From: Candidatus Epulonipiscium sp.
GTDB taxonomy: Bacteria > Bacillota > Clostridia > Lachnospirales > JAAYNZ01
Direction: 5' to 3'
DNA length: 44,834 nt
Assembly (NCBI GenBank): GCA_012799415.1
Contig: JAAZLH010000277.1
Span: forward strand, 1-44,834
A program made the position numbers and the translations under genes. The notes under the pieces were generated by a model. The model worked only from the letters and a program-made list of their open reading frames with translations. It was not told where the DNA came from and ran no database searches. Shown here piece after piece: positions 27,053 to 39,761 of the stretch; the first letter of the stretch is position 1, and each line of letters begins with the position of its first letter.

Positions 27053-28246
27053 TTACTCAATAATTTCAGCTACTGAACCAGCGCCTACAGTTCTTCCACC
27101 TTCACGAATAGCGAAACGAAGTCCTTTTTCCATAGCGATAGGTGCAATCAGTTCAATAGTCATTTCTAAGTTGTCACCAGGCATACACATTTCTACACCT
27201 TCTGGTAAAGAAATAACACCTGTTACGTCTGTTGTTCTGAAGTAAAGTTGTGGTCTATAGTCAGAGAAGAAAGGAGTATGACGTCCGCCTTCTTCTTTCT
27301 TTAGAACGTAAACTTGAGCTTTGAATTTTGTATGAGGAGTAATGGAGCCAGGTTTAGCTAATACTTGACCTCTTTCGATGTCTTCTCTTTGTACTCCACG
27401 TAATAATGCTCCAATATTATCTCCAGCTTGTGCATCGTCTAATAATTTACGGAACATTTCAATTCCTGTTACAACTACTTTTCTAGGTTCTTCAGTAAAT
27501 CCTACGATTTGTACTTCGTCAGATACTTTAAGAACTCCACGCTCTACTCTACCTGTTGCAACTGTTCCACGTCCTGTAATAGAGAATACGTCCTCTACAG
27601 GCATTAAGAAAGGTTTGTCAACATCTCTCTCTGGGTCTGGGATATATGCATCAATTTGTTCAAATAAATCAACGATTTTATCTCCCCACTCAGAATTTGG
27701 ATCTTCTAATGCTTTAAGTGCAGATCCTGCAACGATAGGCGTATCATCACCTGGGAAATCATATTCGGAAAGTAATTCACGAATTTCCATTTCTACTAAT
27801 TCTAATAATTCTTCGTCATCTACCATATCGCATTTGTTCATGAAAACAACGATATATGGTACACCTACTTGACGGGATAAAAGAATGTGCTCACGTGTTT
27901 GAGGCATAGGACCATCAGCTGCAGAAACAACAAGGATAGCACCATCCATTTGAGCTGCACCTGTAATCATGTTTTTAACATAGTCAGCGTGACCTGGGCA
28001 GTCTACGTGTGCGTAGTGACGGTTAGGTGTTTCATATTCAACGTGAGATGTAGAAATTGTGATTCCACGCTCTCTCTCTTCAGGTGCTTTGTCAATGCTG
28101 TCATAGGACATAGCTCCACCTGTACCAAATCTAGCGTTTAATGTAGCTGTGATTGCAGCTGTTAATGTTGTTTTTCCATGGTCAACGTGTCCAATTGTTC
28201 CAATATTCACGTGTGGCTTATTTCTTTCAAATTTAGCTTTTCCCAT
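27053..28246 (-). CDS. tuf: Elongation factor Tu
   Basis: A 397-residue EF-Tu that delivers aminoacyl-tRNA to the ribosome. GTPase motifs: GHVDHGKT at 19-26, DCPGHADY and NKCD. Domain II and III blocks such as [21 protein letters not shown] and [17 protein letters not shown] are present. It has its own strong promoter (28308-28336) besides read-through from fusA, which fits the high EF-Tu demand, and ends at a strong terminator. Confidence 0.98.
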   Translation of the reverse strand: MGKAKFERNKPHVNIGTIGHVDHGKTTLTAAITATLNARFGTGGAMSYDSIDKAPEERERGITISTSHVEYETPNRHYAHVDCPGHADYVKNMITGAAQMDGAILVVSAADGPMPQTREHILLSRQVGVPYIVVFMNKCDMVDDEELLELVEMEIRELLSEYDFPGDDTPIVAGSALKALEDPNSEWGDKIVDLFEQIDAYIPDPERDVDKPFLMPVEDVFSITGRGTVATGRVERGVLKVSDEVQIVGFTEEPRKVVVTGIEMFRKLLDDAQAGDNIGALLRGVQREDIERGQVLAKPGSITPHTKFKAQVYVLKKEEGGRHTPFFSDYRPQLYFRTTDVTGVISLPEGVEMCMPGDNLEMTIELIAPIAMEKGLRFAIREGGRTVGAGSVAEIIE

Positions 28247-28307
28247 TGAATTTTCCTCCTTTGGTTTTGGATAAAATATATTTTTATATAGTATCGACTC
28301 AACTTAC

Positions 28308-28336
28308 ATTATAGTGAATCTACCATTCTTTTGCAA
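28308..28336 (-). promoter_or_regulatory. Sigma-A promoter for tuf
   Basis: TTGCAA (28336-28331), 17-bp spacer, TATAAT (28313-28308) in the 104-base fusA-tuf gap. The leader is about 55 nt with AAAGGAGG before the ATG. Confidence 0.85.
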
Positions 28337-28350
28337 GTGTTTTCATGCTT

Positions 28351-30435
28351 TTATTCGATTGCTTTCCCTGCTAAAACCTTCTCTTGAATGCTTTTTGGAA
28401 CTTCTTCATAATGATCAAACTGCATGGTGTAAGTTCCTCTTCCTTGGCTCTTTGAACGAAGATCTGTTGCATAGCCAAACATTTCAGATAGAGGTACATA
28501 AGAATGAATCAATTGAACAGTTCCTCTAGGTTCCATTCCTTCAATACGTCCTCTTCTAGAGTTAATATCTCCAATAACATCACCCATATAATCTTCAGGT
28601 ACTGTTACGTCTACTTTTACGATAGGTTCTAAAAGAACAGCATCACCTTTTCTCATAGCTTCTTTGAAAGCCATAGAACCAGCAATTTTAAATGCCATCT
28701 CCGAGGAGTCAACCTCATGGTAAGATCCATCGTACAAACTAGCGCGAATTCCAAGAACTGGATATCCGCCTAAAACACCACTTTGCATCGCTTCTTGAAT
28801 TCCATTATCAACTGCTGGAACATATTCTCTCGGAACAGATCCACCCACAGTTTTGTTTTCAAATTCATAAGTGCTTTCAGCATTTGCATCCATAGGTGTA
28901 AAAATAACTTTACAGTGCCCATATTGTCCACGTCCACCAGATTGTCGGATGAATTTTCCTTCTACATCCACTTCTTTACGAATGGTTTCTTTATAAGCAA
29001 CCTGTGGCTTACCTACGTTAGCCTCTACTTTAAATTCACGAAGCAAACGATCTACGATAACCTCAAGATGTAGTTCTCCCATTCCCGCAATAATGGTTTG
29101 ACCTGTATCAGCATTTGTATAAGTTTTAAATGTTGGATCTTCTTCTGCTAATTTAGCTAATGCAATTCCCATTTTTTCTTGTCCTGCTTTTGTCTTAGGC
29201 TCAATAGCTACTGAAATAACAGGTTCTGGGAACACCATAGACTCTAGAATAACAGGGTGATTCTCATCACACAAAGTGTCTCCTGTTGTTGTAATCTTAA
29301 GTCCAACAGCTGCTGCAATATCTCCTGCATAAACACGATCAATTTCTTCACGTGTATTGGCATGCATTTGAAGAATTCGTCCAATTCTTTCTTTTTTGCC
29401 TTTAGTAGAGTTTAGCACATAGGAACCAGAGTTAACAGCTCCTGAATAAACTCTAAAGAAAGCTAATTTCCCAACAAAGGGATCTGTCATAATTTTGAAT
29501 GCTAAAGCAGAAAAAGGTGCATCATCTGAAGAAGGTCTTGTTACTTCTTCGTCTGAATCAGGTAAAACTCCTTTGATATCTGGTACATCTGTAGGGGCTG
29601 GCATATACGCAATAACTGCATCCAGTAATCTTTGTACCCCTTTGTTACGATAGGCAGTACCACAAAGTACGGGAATGATAGCAACGCTAAGCACCGCTTT
29701 ACGAAGACCTTCTTGCAATTCCTGTACAGTTAGTTCTTCGCCCTCTAAATACTTCATCATCAATTCTTCATCTGTTTCAGCAATAGCTTCAATCATTGCT
29801 GTTCTGTACTCTTCTGCTTGATCTGCCATATCTGCAGGTATGTCAGTTTCTTCCATGTTTTGTCCTAAATCATCTTTATAGATGAAGGCTCTCATGGTCA
29901 TTAAATCGATAATTCCTACGAAATCATCTTCTGCCCCGATAGGCAATTGAATAGGTACAGGATTTTTTCCTAATCTTTCACGGATCATATCGACAACATT
30001 AAAGAAATCTGCACCTACGATATCCATCTTGTTAACAAATGCCATTCTTGGTACATGGTATTTGTCAGCTTGGCGCCATACAGTTTCTGATTGGGGTTCT
30101 ACTCCACTTTTTGCGCAAAATACCCCGACAGCACTGTCAAGTACACGGAGAGATCTTTCTACTTCTACAGTAAAGTCCACGTGGCCCGGCGTGTCAATAA
30201 GGTTAATTCTATGATTTTGCCATTGACATGTGGTTGCTGCAGAAGTAATGGTGATTCCTCTTTCTTGTTCTTGCTCCATCCAGTCCATTTGGGCAGACCC
30301 ATCATGAGTCTCCCCTAATTTATGTGTTCGCCCGGTGTAGAACAAAATCCTTTCAGATAAAGTTGTCTTTCCTGCATCGATATGCGCCATGATCCCAATA
30401 TTCCTTGTTTTTTCCAATGGGAATGCTCTGGCCAA
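28351..30435 (-). CDS. fusA: Elongation factor G
   Basis: A 694-residue EF-G that drives translocation and ribosome recycling. GTPase motifs: AHIDAGKT at 17-24, DTPGHVDF and NKMD. Domain IV to V blocks such as [13 protein letters not shown] and [17 protein letters not shown] follow. The start codon is TTG 30435-30433, 8 nt after GAGGAGG; no ATG is suitably placed. It follows rpsG by 45 bases. Confidence 0.98.
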   Translation of the reverse strand: MARAFPLEKTRNIGIMAHIDAGKTTLSERILFYTGRTHKLGETHDGSAQMDWMEQEQERGITITSAATTCQWQNHRINLIDTPGHVDFTVEVERSLRVLDSAVGVFCAKSGVEPQSETVWRQADKYHVPRMAFVNKMDIVGADFFNVVDMIRERLGKNPVPIQLPIGAEDDFVGIIDLMTMRAFIYKDDLGQNMEETDIPADMADQAEEYRTAMIEAIAETDEELMMKYLEGEELTVQELQEGLRKAVLSVAIIPVLCGTAYRNKGVQRLLDAVIAYMPAPTDVPDIKGVLPDSDEEVTRPSSDDAPFSALAFKIMTDPFVGKLAFFRVYSGAVNSGSYVLNSTKGKKERIGRILQMHANTREEIDRVYAGDIAAAVGLKITTTGDTLCDENHPVILESMVFPEPVISVAIEPKTKAGQEKMGIALAKLAEEDPTFKTYTNADTGQTIIAGMGELHLEVIVDRLLREFKVEANVGKPQVAYKETIRKEVDVEGKFIRQSGGRGQYGHCKVIFTPMDANAESTYEFENKTVGGSVPREYVPAVDNGIQEAMQSGVLGGYPVLGIRASLYDGSYHEVDSSEMAFKIAGSMAFKEAMRKGDAVLLEPIVKVDVTVPEDYMGDVIGDINSRRGRIEGMEPRGTVQLIHSYVPLSEMFGYATDLRSKSQGRGTYTMQFDHYEEVPKSIQEKVLAGKAIE

Positions 30436-30480
30436 AATAATTCCTCCTCTTGTTTTAACACTGGTCTAGTTTTTTGAAAC

Positions 30481-30975
<495 letters not shown>

Positions 30976-30991
30976 TTAATTCAACGGTACT

Positions 30992-31082
30992 CGTACAATA
31001 ATTTGTACGTTCGTGCACAAGTACGACTCAGATTTGCAAAGCCAAGGAAATCTTTTATAGATCTTCTTGGTCCTTGCAATCT
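30992..31082 (-). promoter_or_regulatory. Structured rpsL-rpsG spacer, candidate S7 site
   Basis: Within the 216-base gap (30952-31167) the minus-strand RNA folds into AGATT (31082-31078) with AATCT (31034-31030), GCAA (31077-31074) with TTGC (31039-31036) and CCAAG (31070-31066) with CTTGG (31046-31042). A separate perfect hairpin, CGTACAA (31009-31003) with TTGTACG (30998-30992), has a 4-nt loop. The equivalent spacer in E. coli is the S7 repressor site. No protein-coding frame with a ribosome site is supported here. Confidence 0.6.
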
Positions 31083-31167
31083 AATCGTAATATACGTATC
31101 TATATAATCCTGCAACCTACAGGTGATACTCCTATATAACGAGGTGGTACCTGGCACTATACTATTG

Positions 31168-31590
31168 TTATTTTTTTGCTGCTTTTGGTTTTTTCGCTCC
31201 ATACTTAGAACGGCTTTGTTGACGATTAGCTACGCCAGCAGTGTCTAGTGCACCTCTTACAATATGATAACGTGTTCCAGGAAGGTCTTTTACTCTACCT
31301 CCACGGATAAGTACCACGCTATGCTCTTGTAAGTTATGCCCTTCACCTGGGATATAAGCTGTTACTTCAATTCCGTTTGTTAAACGTACCCTTGCAATTT
31401 TTCTAAGAGCAGAGTTAGGTTTTTTAGGTGTTGCAGTTCTTACACCTGTACAAACTCCTCTTTTTTGTGGAGAAGACAAATCTGTACTTCTTTTTTTCAA
31501 GGAGTTAAAGCCTTTTTGCAGTGCGGGTGAATGAGATTTTTTCTCAATCGTTTTTCTTCCTTTTCTCACCAGTTGATTAAAGGTTGGCAT
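31168..31590 (-). CDS. rpsL: Small-subunit ribosomal protein S12
   Basis: A 140-residue S12. [13 protein letters not shown] at the start, [20 protein letters not shown], the decoding-centre loop, and [13 protein letters not shown] near the end are diagnostic. The KPNSALRK loop has the wild-type, streptomycin-sensitive-type lysine at the site usually altered in resistant mutants. GGAGGTG precedes the ATG. It starts 3 bases after the L7Ae-like gene ends. Confidence 0.98.
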   Translation of the reverse strand: MPTFNQLVRKGRKTIEKKSHSPALQKGFNSLKKRSTDLSSPQKRGVCTGVRTATPKKPNSALRKIARVRLTNGIEVTAYIPGEGHNLQEHSVVLIRGGRVKDLPGTRYHIVRGALDTAGVANRQQSRSKYGAKKPKAAKK

Positions 31591-31593
31591 TCC

Positions 31594-31848
31594 TTACACC
31601 TCCATTTCTTTTAATATCGCTGCGGTTGCAGTTTGTACTTCTACTTGGCAATGATCTCCTAATTCTTTCATAGTTTCTACCATGATAATAGGGATCTGCC
31701 TGTGATTTGCAGACTCTTTTATTTTGTTGGTAATATGCGGTTGGGCATCTTGAGCAATGTAAATAACCTCTACCAACTCATTTTGTATTGCTCGTAAAGT
31801 CTGCTTTATACCCACCACTTTTGGTTGGGTGTGTAAACGATGCATCAT
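31594..31848 (-). CDS. L7Ae/L30e-family ribosomal protein-like, YbxF type
   Basis: An 84-residue protein of the L7Ae/L30e/Gadd45 fold, homologous to Bacillus YbxF, which binds kink-turn RNA. KVVGIKQTLRAIQNELVEVIYIAQDAQPHITNKI is the family core. The start is ATG 31848 or the adjacent ATG 31845, both after AAGGGGG. An upstream ATG 18 codons earlier lies at the -10 box and cannot be in the transcript. First gene of the str operon. Whether it is a ribosome component is not established. Confidence 0.92.
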   Translation of the reverse strand: MMHRLHTQPKVVGIKQTLRAIQNELVEVIYIAQDAQPHITNKIKESANHRQIPIIMVETMKELGDHCQVEVQTATAAILKEMEV

Positions 31849-31900
31849 AAATCCCCCTTCAGGTTCATTTCTATGACGGTAATAAAATACACACTGAAGC

Positions 31901-31929
31901 ATTCTATCATTTCAAGCGCTATTTGTCAA
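31901..31929 (-). promoter_or_regulatory. Sigma-A promoter of the str operon
   Basis: TTGACA (31929-31924), 17-bp spacer, TAGAAT (31906-31901) with an extended -10 TG. It begins 4 bases after the rpoC stop with no terminator between, so read-through from rpoBC is also likely. Confidence 0.88.
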
Positions 31930-31932
31930 GAT

Positions 31933-34900
31933 TTATTCTTCTTCACTAGAAATCTCTTTTTCTTCTTGGGCCTCAATGCTCACATTTCGATACCTTTGCA
32001 TTCCTGTACCTGCTGGGATTAACTTCCCGATAATAACATTTTCTTTTAGCCCAATCAGTGGATCTTTTTTCCCTTTAATAGCAGCTTCAGTAAGAACACG
32101 AGTAGTTTCTTGGAAGGATGCTGCTGATAAGAAAGAGTCCGTTGCTAAGGAAGCCTTCGTAATTCCTAGTAGTACTTCTTTCCCTTCTGCTTCTTCCAAT
32201 CCCTGTTCTCTCATTTTTTGATTTTCCTCTTCATAAGTCATACGATCAATTAAGCTACCAGGTAATAGATGAGTGTCTCCACTTTCTTCTAGTTTGATTT
32301 TCTTCAACATTTGACGAACAATAACTTCAATATGTTTATCATTAATATCTACCCCTTGTAAGCGATATACCTTTTGAACCTCTTGAATCATGTAGTCTTG
32401 GACACCCCGTAGACCTTTAATTTTTAGTATATCATGAGGATTGACACTTCCTTCTGTCAGCTCATCTCCCGCTTCAATGATTTGATCATGGTAGACAGTA
32501 ATTCTAGAGCCGTAAGGAATCAAATATGCCTTTGATTCACCAGTCTCATCATTCGTTACAATAACTTCTCGTTTTTTCTTTGTGTCGTTGATCTCTACTC
32601 GGCCTGCAAATTCGGATACAATCGCCAGGCCTTTTGGTTTTCTAGCTTCAAATAACTCTTCTACCCTTGGCAAACCTTGAGTAATATCGTCTCCTGCAAT
32701 TCCTCCCGTATGGAAAGTACGCATCGTCAACTGTGTTCCTGGCTCTCCAATAGACTGGGCAGCGATAATTCCAACCGCTTCACCTACTCGAACTGTACGT
32801 CCTGAAGCCATATTAGCACCATAGCACTTAGAACAAATACCTACCTTACAACGGCAAGTCAGTACAGAACGAATTAATACTTTCTCTATACCTGCTGCAA
32901 TAATAGCTTTTGCTTGATCAAGAGAAATCATAGTATCCGCTTCTACAATTACCTGATCCGTCTCAGGATGTCTAATCTCTAAAATAGACCAACGTCCGAT
33001 AATACGATCTTGTAAAGGTTCAATAACTTCATTGCCTTCTTTAAAAGCTCTAACCCACATACCAGGTACTTCATGACCATCATAGCCTACATGACTAGTA
33101 CAGTCCATTTCACGAATAATAACATCCTGGGAAACATCTACCAATCGTCTGGTTAGGTATCCAGAGTCTGCTGTTCGAAGAGCGGTATCCGCCAATCCTT
33201 TTCTAGCTCCGTGAGCTGAAATAAAGTATTCAAGTACATCTAGACCTTCTCTAAAGTTTGACTTAATAGGCAATTCAATTGTTCTTCCTGAAGGACTGGC
33301 AATTAATCCACGCATTCCCGCAAGTTGTTTAATCTGGCTCTGTGATCCACGAGCTCCTGAATCAGCCATCATATAAAGATTATTATAACTATCTAGATTA
33401 TTCAACAACGCTTCTGTAATTTTATCATTGGCATTGTTCCAGGCTTCAATGACCTTGATATATCTTTCTTCATCTGTCATTAAACCACGTCTAAAATGAC
33501 GAGTAACACGCTCTACGTTTTCTTCTGCTTCTTTTAGATATTCTGGTTTTTCCTCAGGAATTACCATATCAGATACCGAAATAGTGGTGGCTCCTATAGT
33601 AGAATAATGGAATCCTAAATTTTTGATATTATCAAGAACAATGGCTGTTGTTGTTCCGCCATGTCGGTTGATACAAGCATTAAGGACACGACCTAGTTGT
33701 CTTTTCCCAACTAGAAAATCTACCTCATATAAAAGTTGATTTTCTTCAATACTACGATCAACAATACCAATGTCTTGAGGAATGGCCTCATTAAAAAGAA
33801 TTCTTCCAACAGTAATATCTATAATTTTTGATTTTTGTTGTCCATCAATTTCTAAGGTTCTTTTTACCTTAATTTTAGCATGTAGCGATATTTCTTTATT
33901 TTCATAGGCTAAAATAGCTTCATTAGCATCTTTGAAAATCCGTCCTTCTCCCTTTTCCCCTTCTTTTTGAATGGTTAAGTAATAGATACCAAGAACCATA
34001 TCTTGTGAAGGTACAGCAACGGGATCACCATCTGAAAGTTTTAATAAGTTATTTGGTGATAGTAGTAAAAATCGGCATTCTGCTTGAGCTTCTACAGATA
34101 GAGGTACGTGAACCGCCATTTGGTCACCGTCAAAGTCTGCATTATAAGCAGTACATACTAAGGGATGTAGCTTAATAGCTCGACCTTCTACTAATACAGG
34201 TTCAAATGCTTGAATTCCTAAACGGTGAAGGGTAGGGGCTCGGTTTAACATAACTGGATGTTCTTTAATAACTTCTTCAAGGACATCCCATACTTCTGGT
34301 TGTAATCTTTCTACCATTCTCTTGGCAGATTTAATATTATGCGCCTGTCCTTCTTCTACTAACTTTTTCATAACAAAAGGCTTAAATAGCTCAATAGCCA
34401 TTTCTTTAGGAAGCCCGCATTGATAAATTTTTAGTTCAGGTCCAACAACAATAACAGAACGCCCAGAGTAGTCAACACGTTTTCCTAACAAGTTCTGACG
34501 GAATCGTCCTTGTTTTCCTTTTAGCATATCTGATAGAGATTTAAGCGGACGGTTTCCTGGCCCCGTAACAGGACGTCCTCTACGCCCATTATCAATTAAA
34601 GCATCTACAGCTTCTTGGAGCATTCTTTTTTCGTTCCTTACTATGATATCTGGCGCACCTAAATCCAATAATCTTTTCAATCGGTTATTCCTGTTGATCA
34701 CTCGCCTATATAAATCATTTAGATCCGATGTTGCAAAACGACCACCATCTAATTGCACCATAGGACGCAAATCGGGTGGTATCACAGGGATTACATCTAG
34801 GATCATCCAATCCGGACGATTCCCAGAAAGCAAAAATGCTTCTACAACTTCTAATCGTTTAATAATACGAATTCGTTTTTGTCCTGTGGTTTCCCTTAGC

Positions 34901-35493
34901 GCCTTTTTAAGCTCGATTGATTGTGCCTCTAAATCAATATTATTGAGCAGCTCTTGTACTGCCTCTGCTCCCATTCCTACACGAAATTGGGCACTCTCAT
35001 ATTTTTCACAAGCTTCCCTATATTCTTTTTCTGTTAAAAGCTGTTGATATTGTAGTCCTGTGCTACCAGGATCCAAAACAATATAAGAAGCAAAATAGAG
35101 TACCTTTTCTAGTGATCTTGGAGACATATCCAAAATCAATCCCATTCGGCTAGGAATTCCTTTAAAATACCAAATGTGAGAGACTGGGGCCGCTAGCTCA
35201 ATATGCCCCATTCTTTCCCGCCTTACTGTGCTTTTCGTTATCTCTACTCCACAACGATCACAAACAATTCCTTTATAACGAATGCGTTTGTACTTTCCAC
35301 AATGGCATTCCCAGTCTTTGCTCGGGCCGAAAATTCGCTCACAAAACAATCCATCTCTCTCTGGTTTTAGAGTTCGATAGTTAATGGTTTCAGGCTTTTT
35401 AACCTCTCCCTTTGACCATTCGCGAATTTTTTCTGGTGAAGCTAATCCTATTTTAATGGAATCAAAATACATCGATTGTTCCATAGTATTCAT
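31933..35493 (-). CDS. rpoC: RNA polymerase beta' subunit
   Basis: A 1186-residue beta' subunit. The N-terminal zinc site has Cys63, Cys65, Cys78 and Cys81. The catalytic NADFDGD lies at 451-457 with Asp453, Asp455 and Asp457 holding the active-site magnesium. A second zinc site is in [13 protein letters not shown], and the bridge helix and trigger loop region lies around [23 protein letters not shown]. It follows rpoB by 18 bases. It lacks the large lineage-specific insertion of proteobacterial beta'. Confidence 0.99.
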   Translation of the reverse strand: MNTMEQSMYFDSIKIGLASPEKIREWSKGEVKKPETINYRTLKPERDGLFCERIFGPSKDWECHCGKYKRIRYKGIVCDRCGVEITKSTVRRERMGHIELAAPVSHIWYFKGIPSRMGLILDMSPRSLEKVLYFASYIVLDPGSTGLQYQQLLTEKEYREACEKYESAQFRVGMGAEAVQELLNNIDLEAQSIELKKALRETTGQKRIRIIKRLEVVEAFLLSGNRPDWMILDVIPVIPPDLRPMVQLDGGRFATSDLNDLYRRVINRNNRLKRLLDLGAPDIIVRNEKRMLQEAVDALIDNGRRGRPVTGPGNRPLKSLSDMLKGKQGRFRQNLLGKRVDYSGRSVIVVGPELKIYQCGLPKEMAIELFKPFVMKKLVEEGQAHNIKSAKRMVERLQPEVWDVLEEVIKEHPVMLNRAPTLHRLGIQAFEPVLVEGRAIKLHPLVCTAYNADFDGDQMAVHVPLSVEAQAECRFLLLSPNNLLKLSDGDPVAVPSQDMVLGIYYLTIQKEGEKGEGRIFKDANEAILAYENKEISLHAKIKVKRTLEIDGQQKSKIIDITVGRILFNEAIPQDIGIVDRSIEENQLLYEVDFLVGKRQLGRVLNACINRHGGTTTAIVLDNIKNLGFHYSTIGATTISVSDMVIPEEKPEYLKEAEENVERVTRHFRRGLMTDEERYIKVIEAWNNANDKITEALLNNLDSYNNLYMMADSGARGSQSQIKQLAGMRGLIASPSGRTIELPIKSNFREGLDVLEYFISAHGARKGLADTALRTADSGYLTRRLVDVSQDVIIREMDCTSHVGYDGHEVPGMWVRAFKEGNEVIEPLQDRIIGRWSILEIRHPETDQVIVEADTMISLDQAKAIIAAGIEKVLIRSVLTCRCKVGICSKCYGANMASGRTVRVGEAVGIIAAQSIGEPGTQLTMRTFHTGGIAGDDITQGLPRVEELFEARKPKGLAIVSEFAGRVEINDTKKKREVIVTNDETGESKAYLIPYGSRITVYHDQIIEAGDELTEGSVNPHDILKIKGLRGVQDYMIQEVQKVYRLQGVDINDKHIEVIVRQMLKKIKLEESGDTHLLPGSLIDRMTYEEENQKMREQGLEEAEGKEVLLGITKASLATDSFLSAASFQETTRVLTEAAIKGKKDPLIGLKENVIIGKLIPAGTGMQRYRNVSIEAQEEKEISSEEE

Positions 35494-35511
35494 ATTGGAA
35501 TCGCCCCTTTC

Positions 35512-38500
35512 CTAACTCAAATCATCGTTAAATAAATCATCGTCATCCTCTTCTGGATCATCTTCTAAAAATAGTTCGTCATCAGAAGGTCCTTCTTCCT
35601 CTTCTTCTTCTTCCAGCTCTGTGAATTCTTCCTCGACTTCTATTTCCATGATTCCACGGGCAACTATATCTCCATCTTCGCGCCCTTCAATATTCACCAC
35701 TAAATCATCTATGTCATCGGTGGATTCTTGAATTTCTATTTCTTCTTCCGTATCCGTAAGAACTTTTACATTTAACGCAAGAGATTGTAGCTCTTTTAAT
35801 AATACTTTAAAGGATTCAGGTATTCCAGGCTCTGGAATATTCTCACCTTTTACAATGGCTTCATAAGTTTTTACCCGTCCAACTACATCATCAGACTTTA
35901 CGGTCAATATTTCTTGTAATGTATAGGCGGCACCATATGCCTCTAATGCCCATACCTCCATCTCTCCAAAACGTTGACCTCCAAATTGAGCCTTTCCTCC
36001 TAAAGGTTGTTGTGTTACTAAGGAGTAAGGTCCTGTAGAACGAGCATGGATCTTATCATCTACCAAGTGATGTAGCTTGAGGTAGTGCATATATCCAACG
36101 GTAACAGGGCTATCAAATTCATCTCCTGTCCGTCCATCTCGAAGAAGGATTTTTCCATCTCGATTAATAGGAACACCTTTCCATTTGATACGTTCTTCTT
36201 TTCGATCATCTAAATACTGGTATACCTCTTCATCCAGTTCAGATTTCCATCGTTGTGAGAACTCATCCCAATCTAGATTAGCATAATCATTAGCCAATTC
36301 TAGGGCATCCATAATATCAATTTCTGATGCTCCATCAAAAACAGGTGTTGCAATATTGAAACCTAGGGCTTTTGCTGCTAATCCCAAGTGCACTTCTAAA
36401 ACTTGACCAATATTCATCCGTGAAGGAACGCCCAAAGGATTAAGCACAATATCTAATGGCTCTCCATTTGGTAGGAAAGGCATATCTTCTGCTGGTAATA
36501 TACGAGAAATAACCCCTTTATTCCCGTGACGTCCTGCCATCTTATCCCCTACAGAAATCTTTCTTTTTTGTGCAATATAGCAACGAACCAACTGATTCAC
36601 TCCCGGAGAAAGTTCATCTCCATTTTCCCTTGTAAAGACCTTGACATCCACAATAATTCCTGCTTCACCATGAGGCACACGCAAAGATGTATCTCGAACC
36701 TCTCTGGCCTTTTCTCCAAAAATAGCACGCAGCAATCGTTCTTCTGCCGTTAACTCCGTTTCACCTTTTGGTGTTACTTTTCCTACTAAAATATCCCCCG
36801 CTTGTACTTCTGCACCAATACGGATAATTCCACGTTCATCCAAGTCCCTTAATGCATCTTCTCCAATATTAGGGATATCTCTAGTAATTTCTTCAGGACC
36901 TAATTTTGTATCTCTAGCTTCTGACTCATATTCTTCAATATGAATAGAAGTATAAACATCATCTTGTACCAGTCGTTCACTAATTAAAATAGCATCCTCA
37001 AAGTTATACCCTTCCCAAGTCATAAACCCAATAAGGGGGTTCTTACCAAGAGCAATTTCTCCTTGGTCCGTAGATGGTCCATCTGCGATTACATCACCAG
37101 CTTTTACAATTTCACCTTGGTCCACGATAGGACGTTGGTTAATACAGGTTCCCTGGTTGCTACGCATAAACTTTAGCATTTTGTACGTATCTCTTGAACC
37201 ATCCTCTGCTTTTATCACAATTTGATTGGCTGTTACTTTTTCGATAACTCCATCTCGCTTGGCAATAACAGCAACACCTGAATCCTTTGCCGCTTTATAT
37301 TCCATTCCAGTTCCAACGATGGGTGATTCTGTTCGTAGCAATGGAACTGCTTGTCTCTGCATGTTAGATCCCATCAGCGCTCGGTTAGCATCATCATTTT
37401 CTAAGAAAGGAATCATAGAAGTTGCAACAGAAAAAATCTGTTTTGGAGAAACGTCCATTAAATCAATTTGATTAGCATCAACTTCAAAAATCTCTTCTCT
37501 AAAACGACCGCTGACACGCCTATTAACAAAAGCTCCACTTTCTGTTAAAGGTTCGTTAGCTTGTGCCACTCGGTAATTTTCTTCCTCATCTGCCATTACA
37601 TAAACAACTTCCTCAGTAACAACTGGGATCGCCTGTGACTTATCTACTTTACGATAAGGAGATTCAATAAACCCGTATTCATTAATGCGGGCAAAGGTTG
37701 CTAGTGAGTTGATCAGACCAATATTGGGGCCCTCCGGCGTTTCAATTGGACACATACGACCATAATGAGAGAAGTGAACGTCTCGAACTTCAAAGCCTGC
37801 ACGTTCTCTAGATAATCCTCCAGGCCCTAAAGCGGAAAGTCTTCTTTTATGTGTCAACTCTGCTAATGGATTGGTTTGGTCCATAAATTGGGATAATTGT
37901 GAGCTACCAAAAAACTCCTTTATAGAAGCTGTAACGGGTCTAATATTAATAAGCCCTTGCGGTGTAATGGAGTCCATATCTTGAATGGTCATGCGTTCTC
38001 TAACAACTCTCTCCATTCTTGATAAACCAATGCGGAATTGATTCTGCAATAGCTCACCAACAGCTCGTATTCTTCTATTACCTAAGTGATCAATATCATC
38101 TCTGTGTCCTATTCCATATTCTAAATGAATATTATAATTAATAGAAGCCATAATATCTTCAAATCGAATATGCTTAGGAATTAAACGTGAAATATTCTTT
38201 TTAATTTCCTTTTTTAATTCTTCAGGATCTTTAAACGTTTCCATAAGCTCTTGCAAAACAATGTAGCAAACTCGTTCTTTAATCCCAAACTCTTTTGCAT
38301 CAATGTCTACATGTTTTTCAATGTCAACAACTTGATTACTTAAAATTCGAACCCTTCGGTCCTCTACTTGTACCCAAACATGAGAAACCCCTGTATCTTG
38401 AATCTCATCTGCTAGTTCTAATGATACCTTTTGCCCAGCTTCTGCTATAATTTCTCCTGTACTTGGATCTACTACATGTTCAGCTAATACACAATCACGT

Positions 38501-39363
38501 ATTCTATTTCTAAGAGCCAATTTTTTGTTGAATTTATACCGACCCACTTTGGCTAAATCATATCGCTTAGGATCATAAAACATGCTATTAAGCAGTGATT
38601 CTGCACTTTCTACTGTTGGAGGCTCTCCAGGACGAATACGTTTATAGATCTCTATTAATCCTTCTTCATGGGTTTTGGTATTATCTTTCTCGATACTGGC
38701 CATAATTTTGGGCTCTTCTCCAAAGAGCTGAATAATTTCAGCATCACTACCCACTCCTAAAGCACGGATTAAAACAGTAATAGGTATTTTTCTTGTCCGA
38801 TCTACACGAACACTGAAAATATCATTAGAGTCTGTCTCGTACTCTAACCAAGCACCACGATTTGGAATAACCGTAGCCGTAAATAGTTGTTTTCCTACTT
38901 TATCAAAGCTTAAATCATAATAGATACTTGGAGATCTGACTAACTGGCTTACAATGACCCGCTCAGCTCCATTGATGATAAACGTTCCATTATCTGTCAT
39001 GAGAGGAAAATCGCCCATAAAGATTTCTTGTTCTTTAATCTCATCTAGTTCTTTATTGTGCAAACGAACTTTTACACGTAAGGGGGCTGCATATGTAGCA
39101 TCACGTTCCTTACATTCTTCAATGGAATATTTAGGCTCTCCATCTAAAGAAAAGTCAATAAACTCTAACACTAGATTCCCACTGTAATCAGTGATGGGGG
39201 AAATGTCCTGAAAAACTTCTTGAAGCCCTTCTCCTAAAAACCAGTCATATGAATTTTTTTGCACTTCAATGAGATCTGGCATTTCTATGACTTCTTTCAT
39301 TCTTGCATAACTCATACGTATGCCTTTTCCTGCCTTTACAGGACGGATCCTATTTTTCTCCAT
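35512..39363 (-). CDS. rpoB: RNA polymerase beta subunit with long acidic tail
   Basis: A 1283-residue beta subunit. The rifampicin region [33 protein letters not shown] is of the sensitive type at the positions I recognise, and [10 protein letters not shown] and the C-terminal [30 protein letters not shown] are present. After the conserved end the protein continues with roughly 75 residues dominated by Glu and Asp, ending [11 protein letters not shown]. The function of this tail is unknown. It has a long leader with two promoters. Confidence 0.99.
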   Translation of the reverse strand: MEKNRIRPVKAGKGIRMSYARMKEVIEMPDLIEVQKNSYDWFLGEGLQEVFQDISPITDYSGNLVLEFIDFSLDGEPKYSIEECKERDATYAAPLRVKVRLHNKELDEIKEQEIFMGDFPLMTDNGTFIINGAERVIVSQLVRSPSIYYDLSFDKVGKQLFTATVIPNRGAWLEYETDSNDIFSVRVDRTRKIPITVLIRALGVGSDAEIIQLFGEEPKIMASIEKDNTKTHEEGLIEIYKRIRPGEPPTVESAESLLNSMFYDPKRYDLAKVGRYKFNKKLALRNRIRDCVLAEHVVDPSTGEIIAEAGQKVSLELADEIQDTGVSHVWVQVEDRRVRILSNQVVDIEKHVDIDAKEFGIKERVCYIVLQELMETFKDPEELKKEIKKNISRLIPKHIRFEDIMASINYNIHLEYGIGHRDDIDHLGNRRIRAVGELLQNQFRIGLSRMERVVRERMTIQDMDSITPQGLINIRPVTASIKEFFGSSQLSQFMDQTNPLAELTHKRRLSALGPGGLSRERAGFEVRDVHFSHYGRMCPIETPEGPNIGLINSLATFARINEYGFIESPYRKVDKSQAIPVVTEEVVYVMADEEENYRVAQANEPLTESGAFVNRRVSGRFREEIFEVDANQIDLMDVSPKQIFSVATSMIPFLENDDANRALMGSNMQRQAVPLLRTESPIVGTGMEYKAAKDSGVAVIAKRDGVIEKVTANQIVIKAEDGSRDTYKMLKFMRSNQGTCINQRPIVDQGEIVKAGDVIADGPSTDQGEIALGKNPLIGFMTWEGYNFEDAILISERLVQDDVYTSIHIEEYESEARDTKLGPEEITRDIPNIGEDALRDLDERGIIRIGAEVQAGDILVGKVTPKGETELTAEERLLRAIFGEKAREVRDTSLRVPHGEAGIIVDVKVFTRENGDELSPGVNQLVRCYIAQKRKISVGDKMAGRHGNKGVISRILPAEDMPFLPNGEPLDIVLNPLGVPSRMNIGQVLEVHLGLAAKALGFNIATPVFDGASEIDIMDALELANDYANLDWDEFSQRWKSELDEEVYQYLDDRKEERIKWKGVPINRDGKILLRDGRTGDEFDSPVTVGYMHYLKLHHLVDDKIHARSTGPYSLVTQQPLGGKAQFGGQRFGEMEVWALEAYGAAYTLQEILTVKSDDVVGRVKTYEAIVKGENIPEPGIPESFKVLLKELQSLALNVKVLTDTEEEIEIQESTDDIDDLVVNIEGREDGDIVARGIMEIEVEEEFTELEEEEEEEGPSDDELFLEDDPEEDDDDLFNDDLS

Positions 39364-39422
39364 ACTGTTGTTTCACCCCTTGGAAAATTTTATGCTTTAT
39401 ACAGTTGCATTTATTTCGAAGC

Positions 39423-39554
39423 GTAGCATAATAAATCTACATCTTTTTAAGGCAATAGATTTATAAGCCGCTACAAGATAAGTGCAAAGAATGCACTTTT
39501 TTAAAAATGAGCAAAAAACTTATCTTATTGCAAGCAAGACAAAATTTTCTTGCT
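39423..39554 (-). promoter_or_regulatory. Structured rpoB leader RNA
   Basis: Four hairpins can form in the minus-strand RNA. AGCAAGA (39554-39548) pairs with TCTTGCT (39539-39533). AAGATAAGT (39526-39518) pairs with ACTTATCTT (39483-39475). AAGTGCA (39498-39492) pairs with TGCACTT (39486-39480), competing with the previous one for 39480-39483. GTAGC (39474-39470) pairs with GCTAC (39427-39423), enclosing ATAAATCTA (39464-39456) with TAGATTTAT (39439-39431). The last ends about 60 bases before rpoB. No coding frame is supported in 39364-39742. Confidence 0.6.
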
Positions 39555-39629
39555 CAATATAAAGGCCATAGTAAATATGCCCTTGTTTGCTTAAGATTGG
39601 TTCAGAAAATTACATTCTGTCAAAAGAAA

Positions 39630-39658
39630 TGTATAAATTTGTCCGTATATATTGTCAA
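39630..39658 (-). promoter_or_regulatory. Second rpoB promoter, downstream
   Basis: TTGACA (39658-39653), 17-bp spacer, TATACA (39635-39630). It lies inside the rpoB leader and would give a leader of about 260 nt that still contains all hairpins at 39423-39554. Confidence 0.7.
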
Positions 39659-39732
39659 TTGTCGTACGATATGTTATACTAAATATAATACAATAGAGAA
39701 AATGGCATTCTTGTCTATGAATGCATTATAAA

Positions 39733-39761
39733 ATGTTAGCATAATTAAAAAGACCTGTCAA
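39733..39761 (-). promoter_or_regulatory. First rpoB promoter, -35 inside a hairpin
   Basis: TTGACA (39761-39756), 17-bp spacer, TAACAT (39738-39733) with an extended -10 TG. The -35 hexamer coincides with the apex of the 14-bp inverted repeat at 39743-39774. Confidence 0.65.

Noticed and set aside
27378..27872. Long plus-strand open frame antisense to tuf
   Set aside because: Antisense shadow of a highly conserved gene with biased codons; no start signals.
30981..31202. Open frame of 73 codons covering most of the rpsL-rpsG spacer
   Set aside because: Its ATG lies inside rpsL without a ribosome site, the product is low-complexity at the start and unlike any family I know, and the region is better explained as structured RNA.
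39480..39502. Plus-strand terminator AAGTGCA-TGCACTT followed by T residues
   Set aside because: No plus-strand gene precedes it; the same arms are read as part of the minus-strand rpoB leader.
39507..39731. Plus-strand open frame of 74 codons in the rpoB leader
   Set aside because: No ribosome site or recognisable product, and the whole segment is taken up by minus-strand promoters and hairpins.
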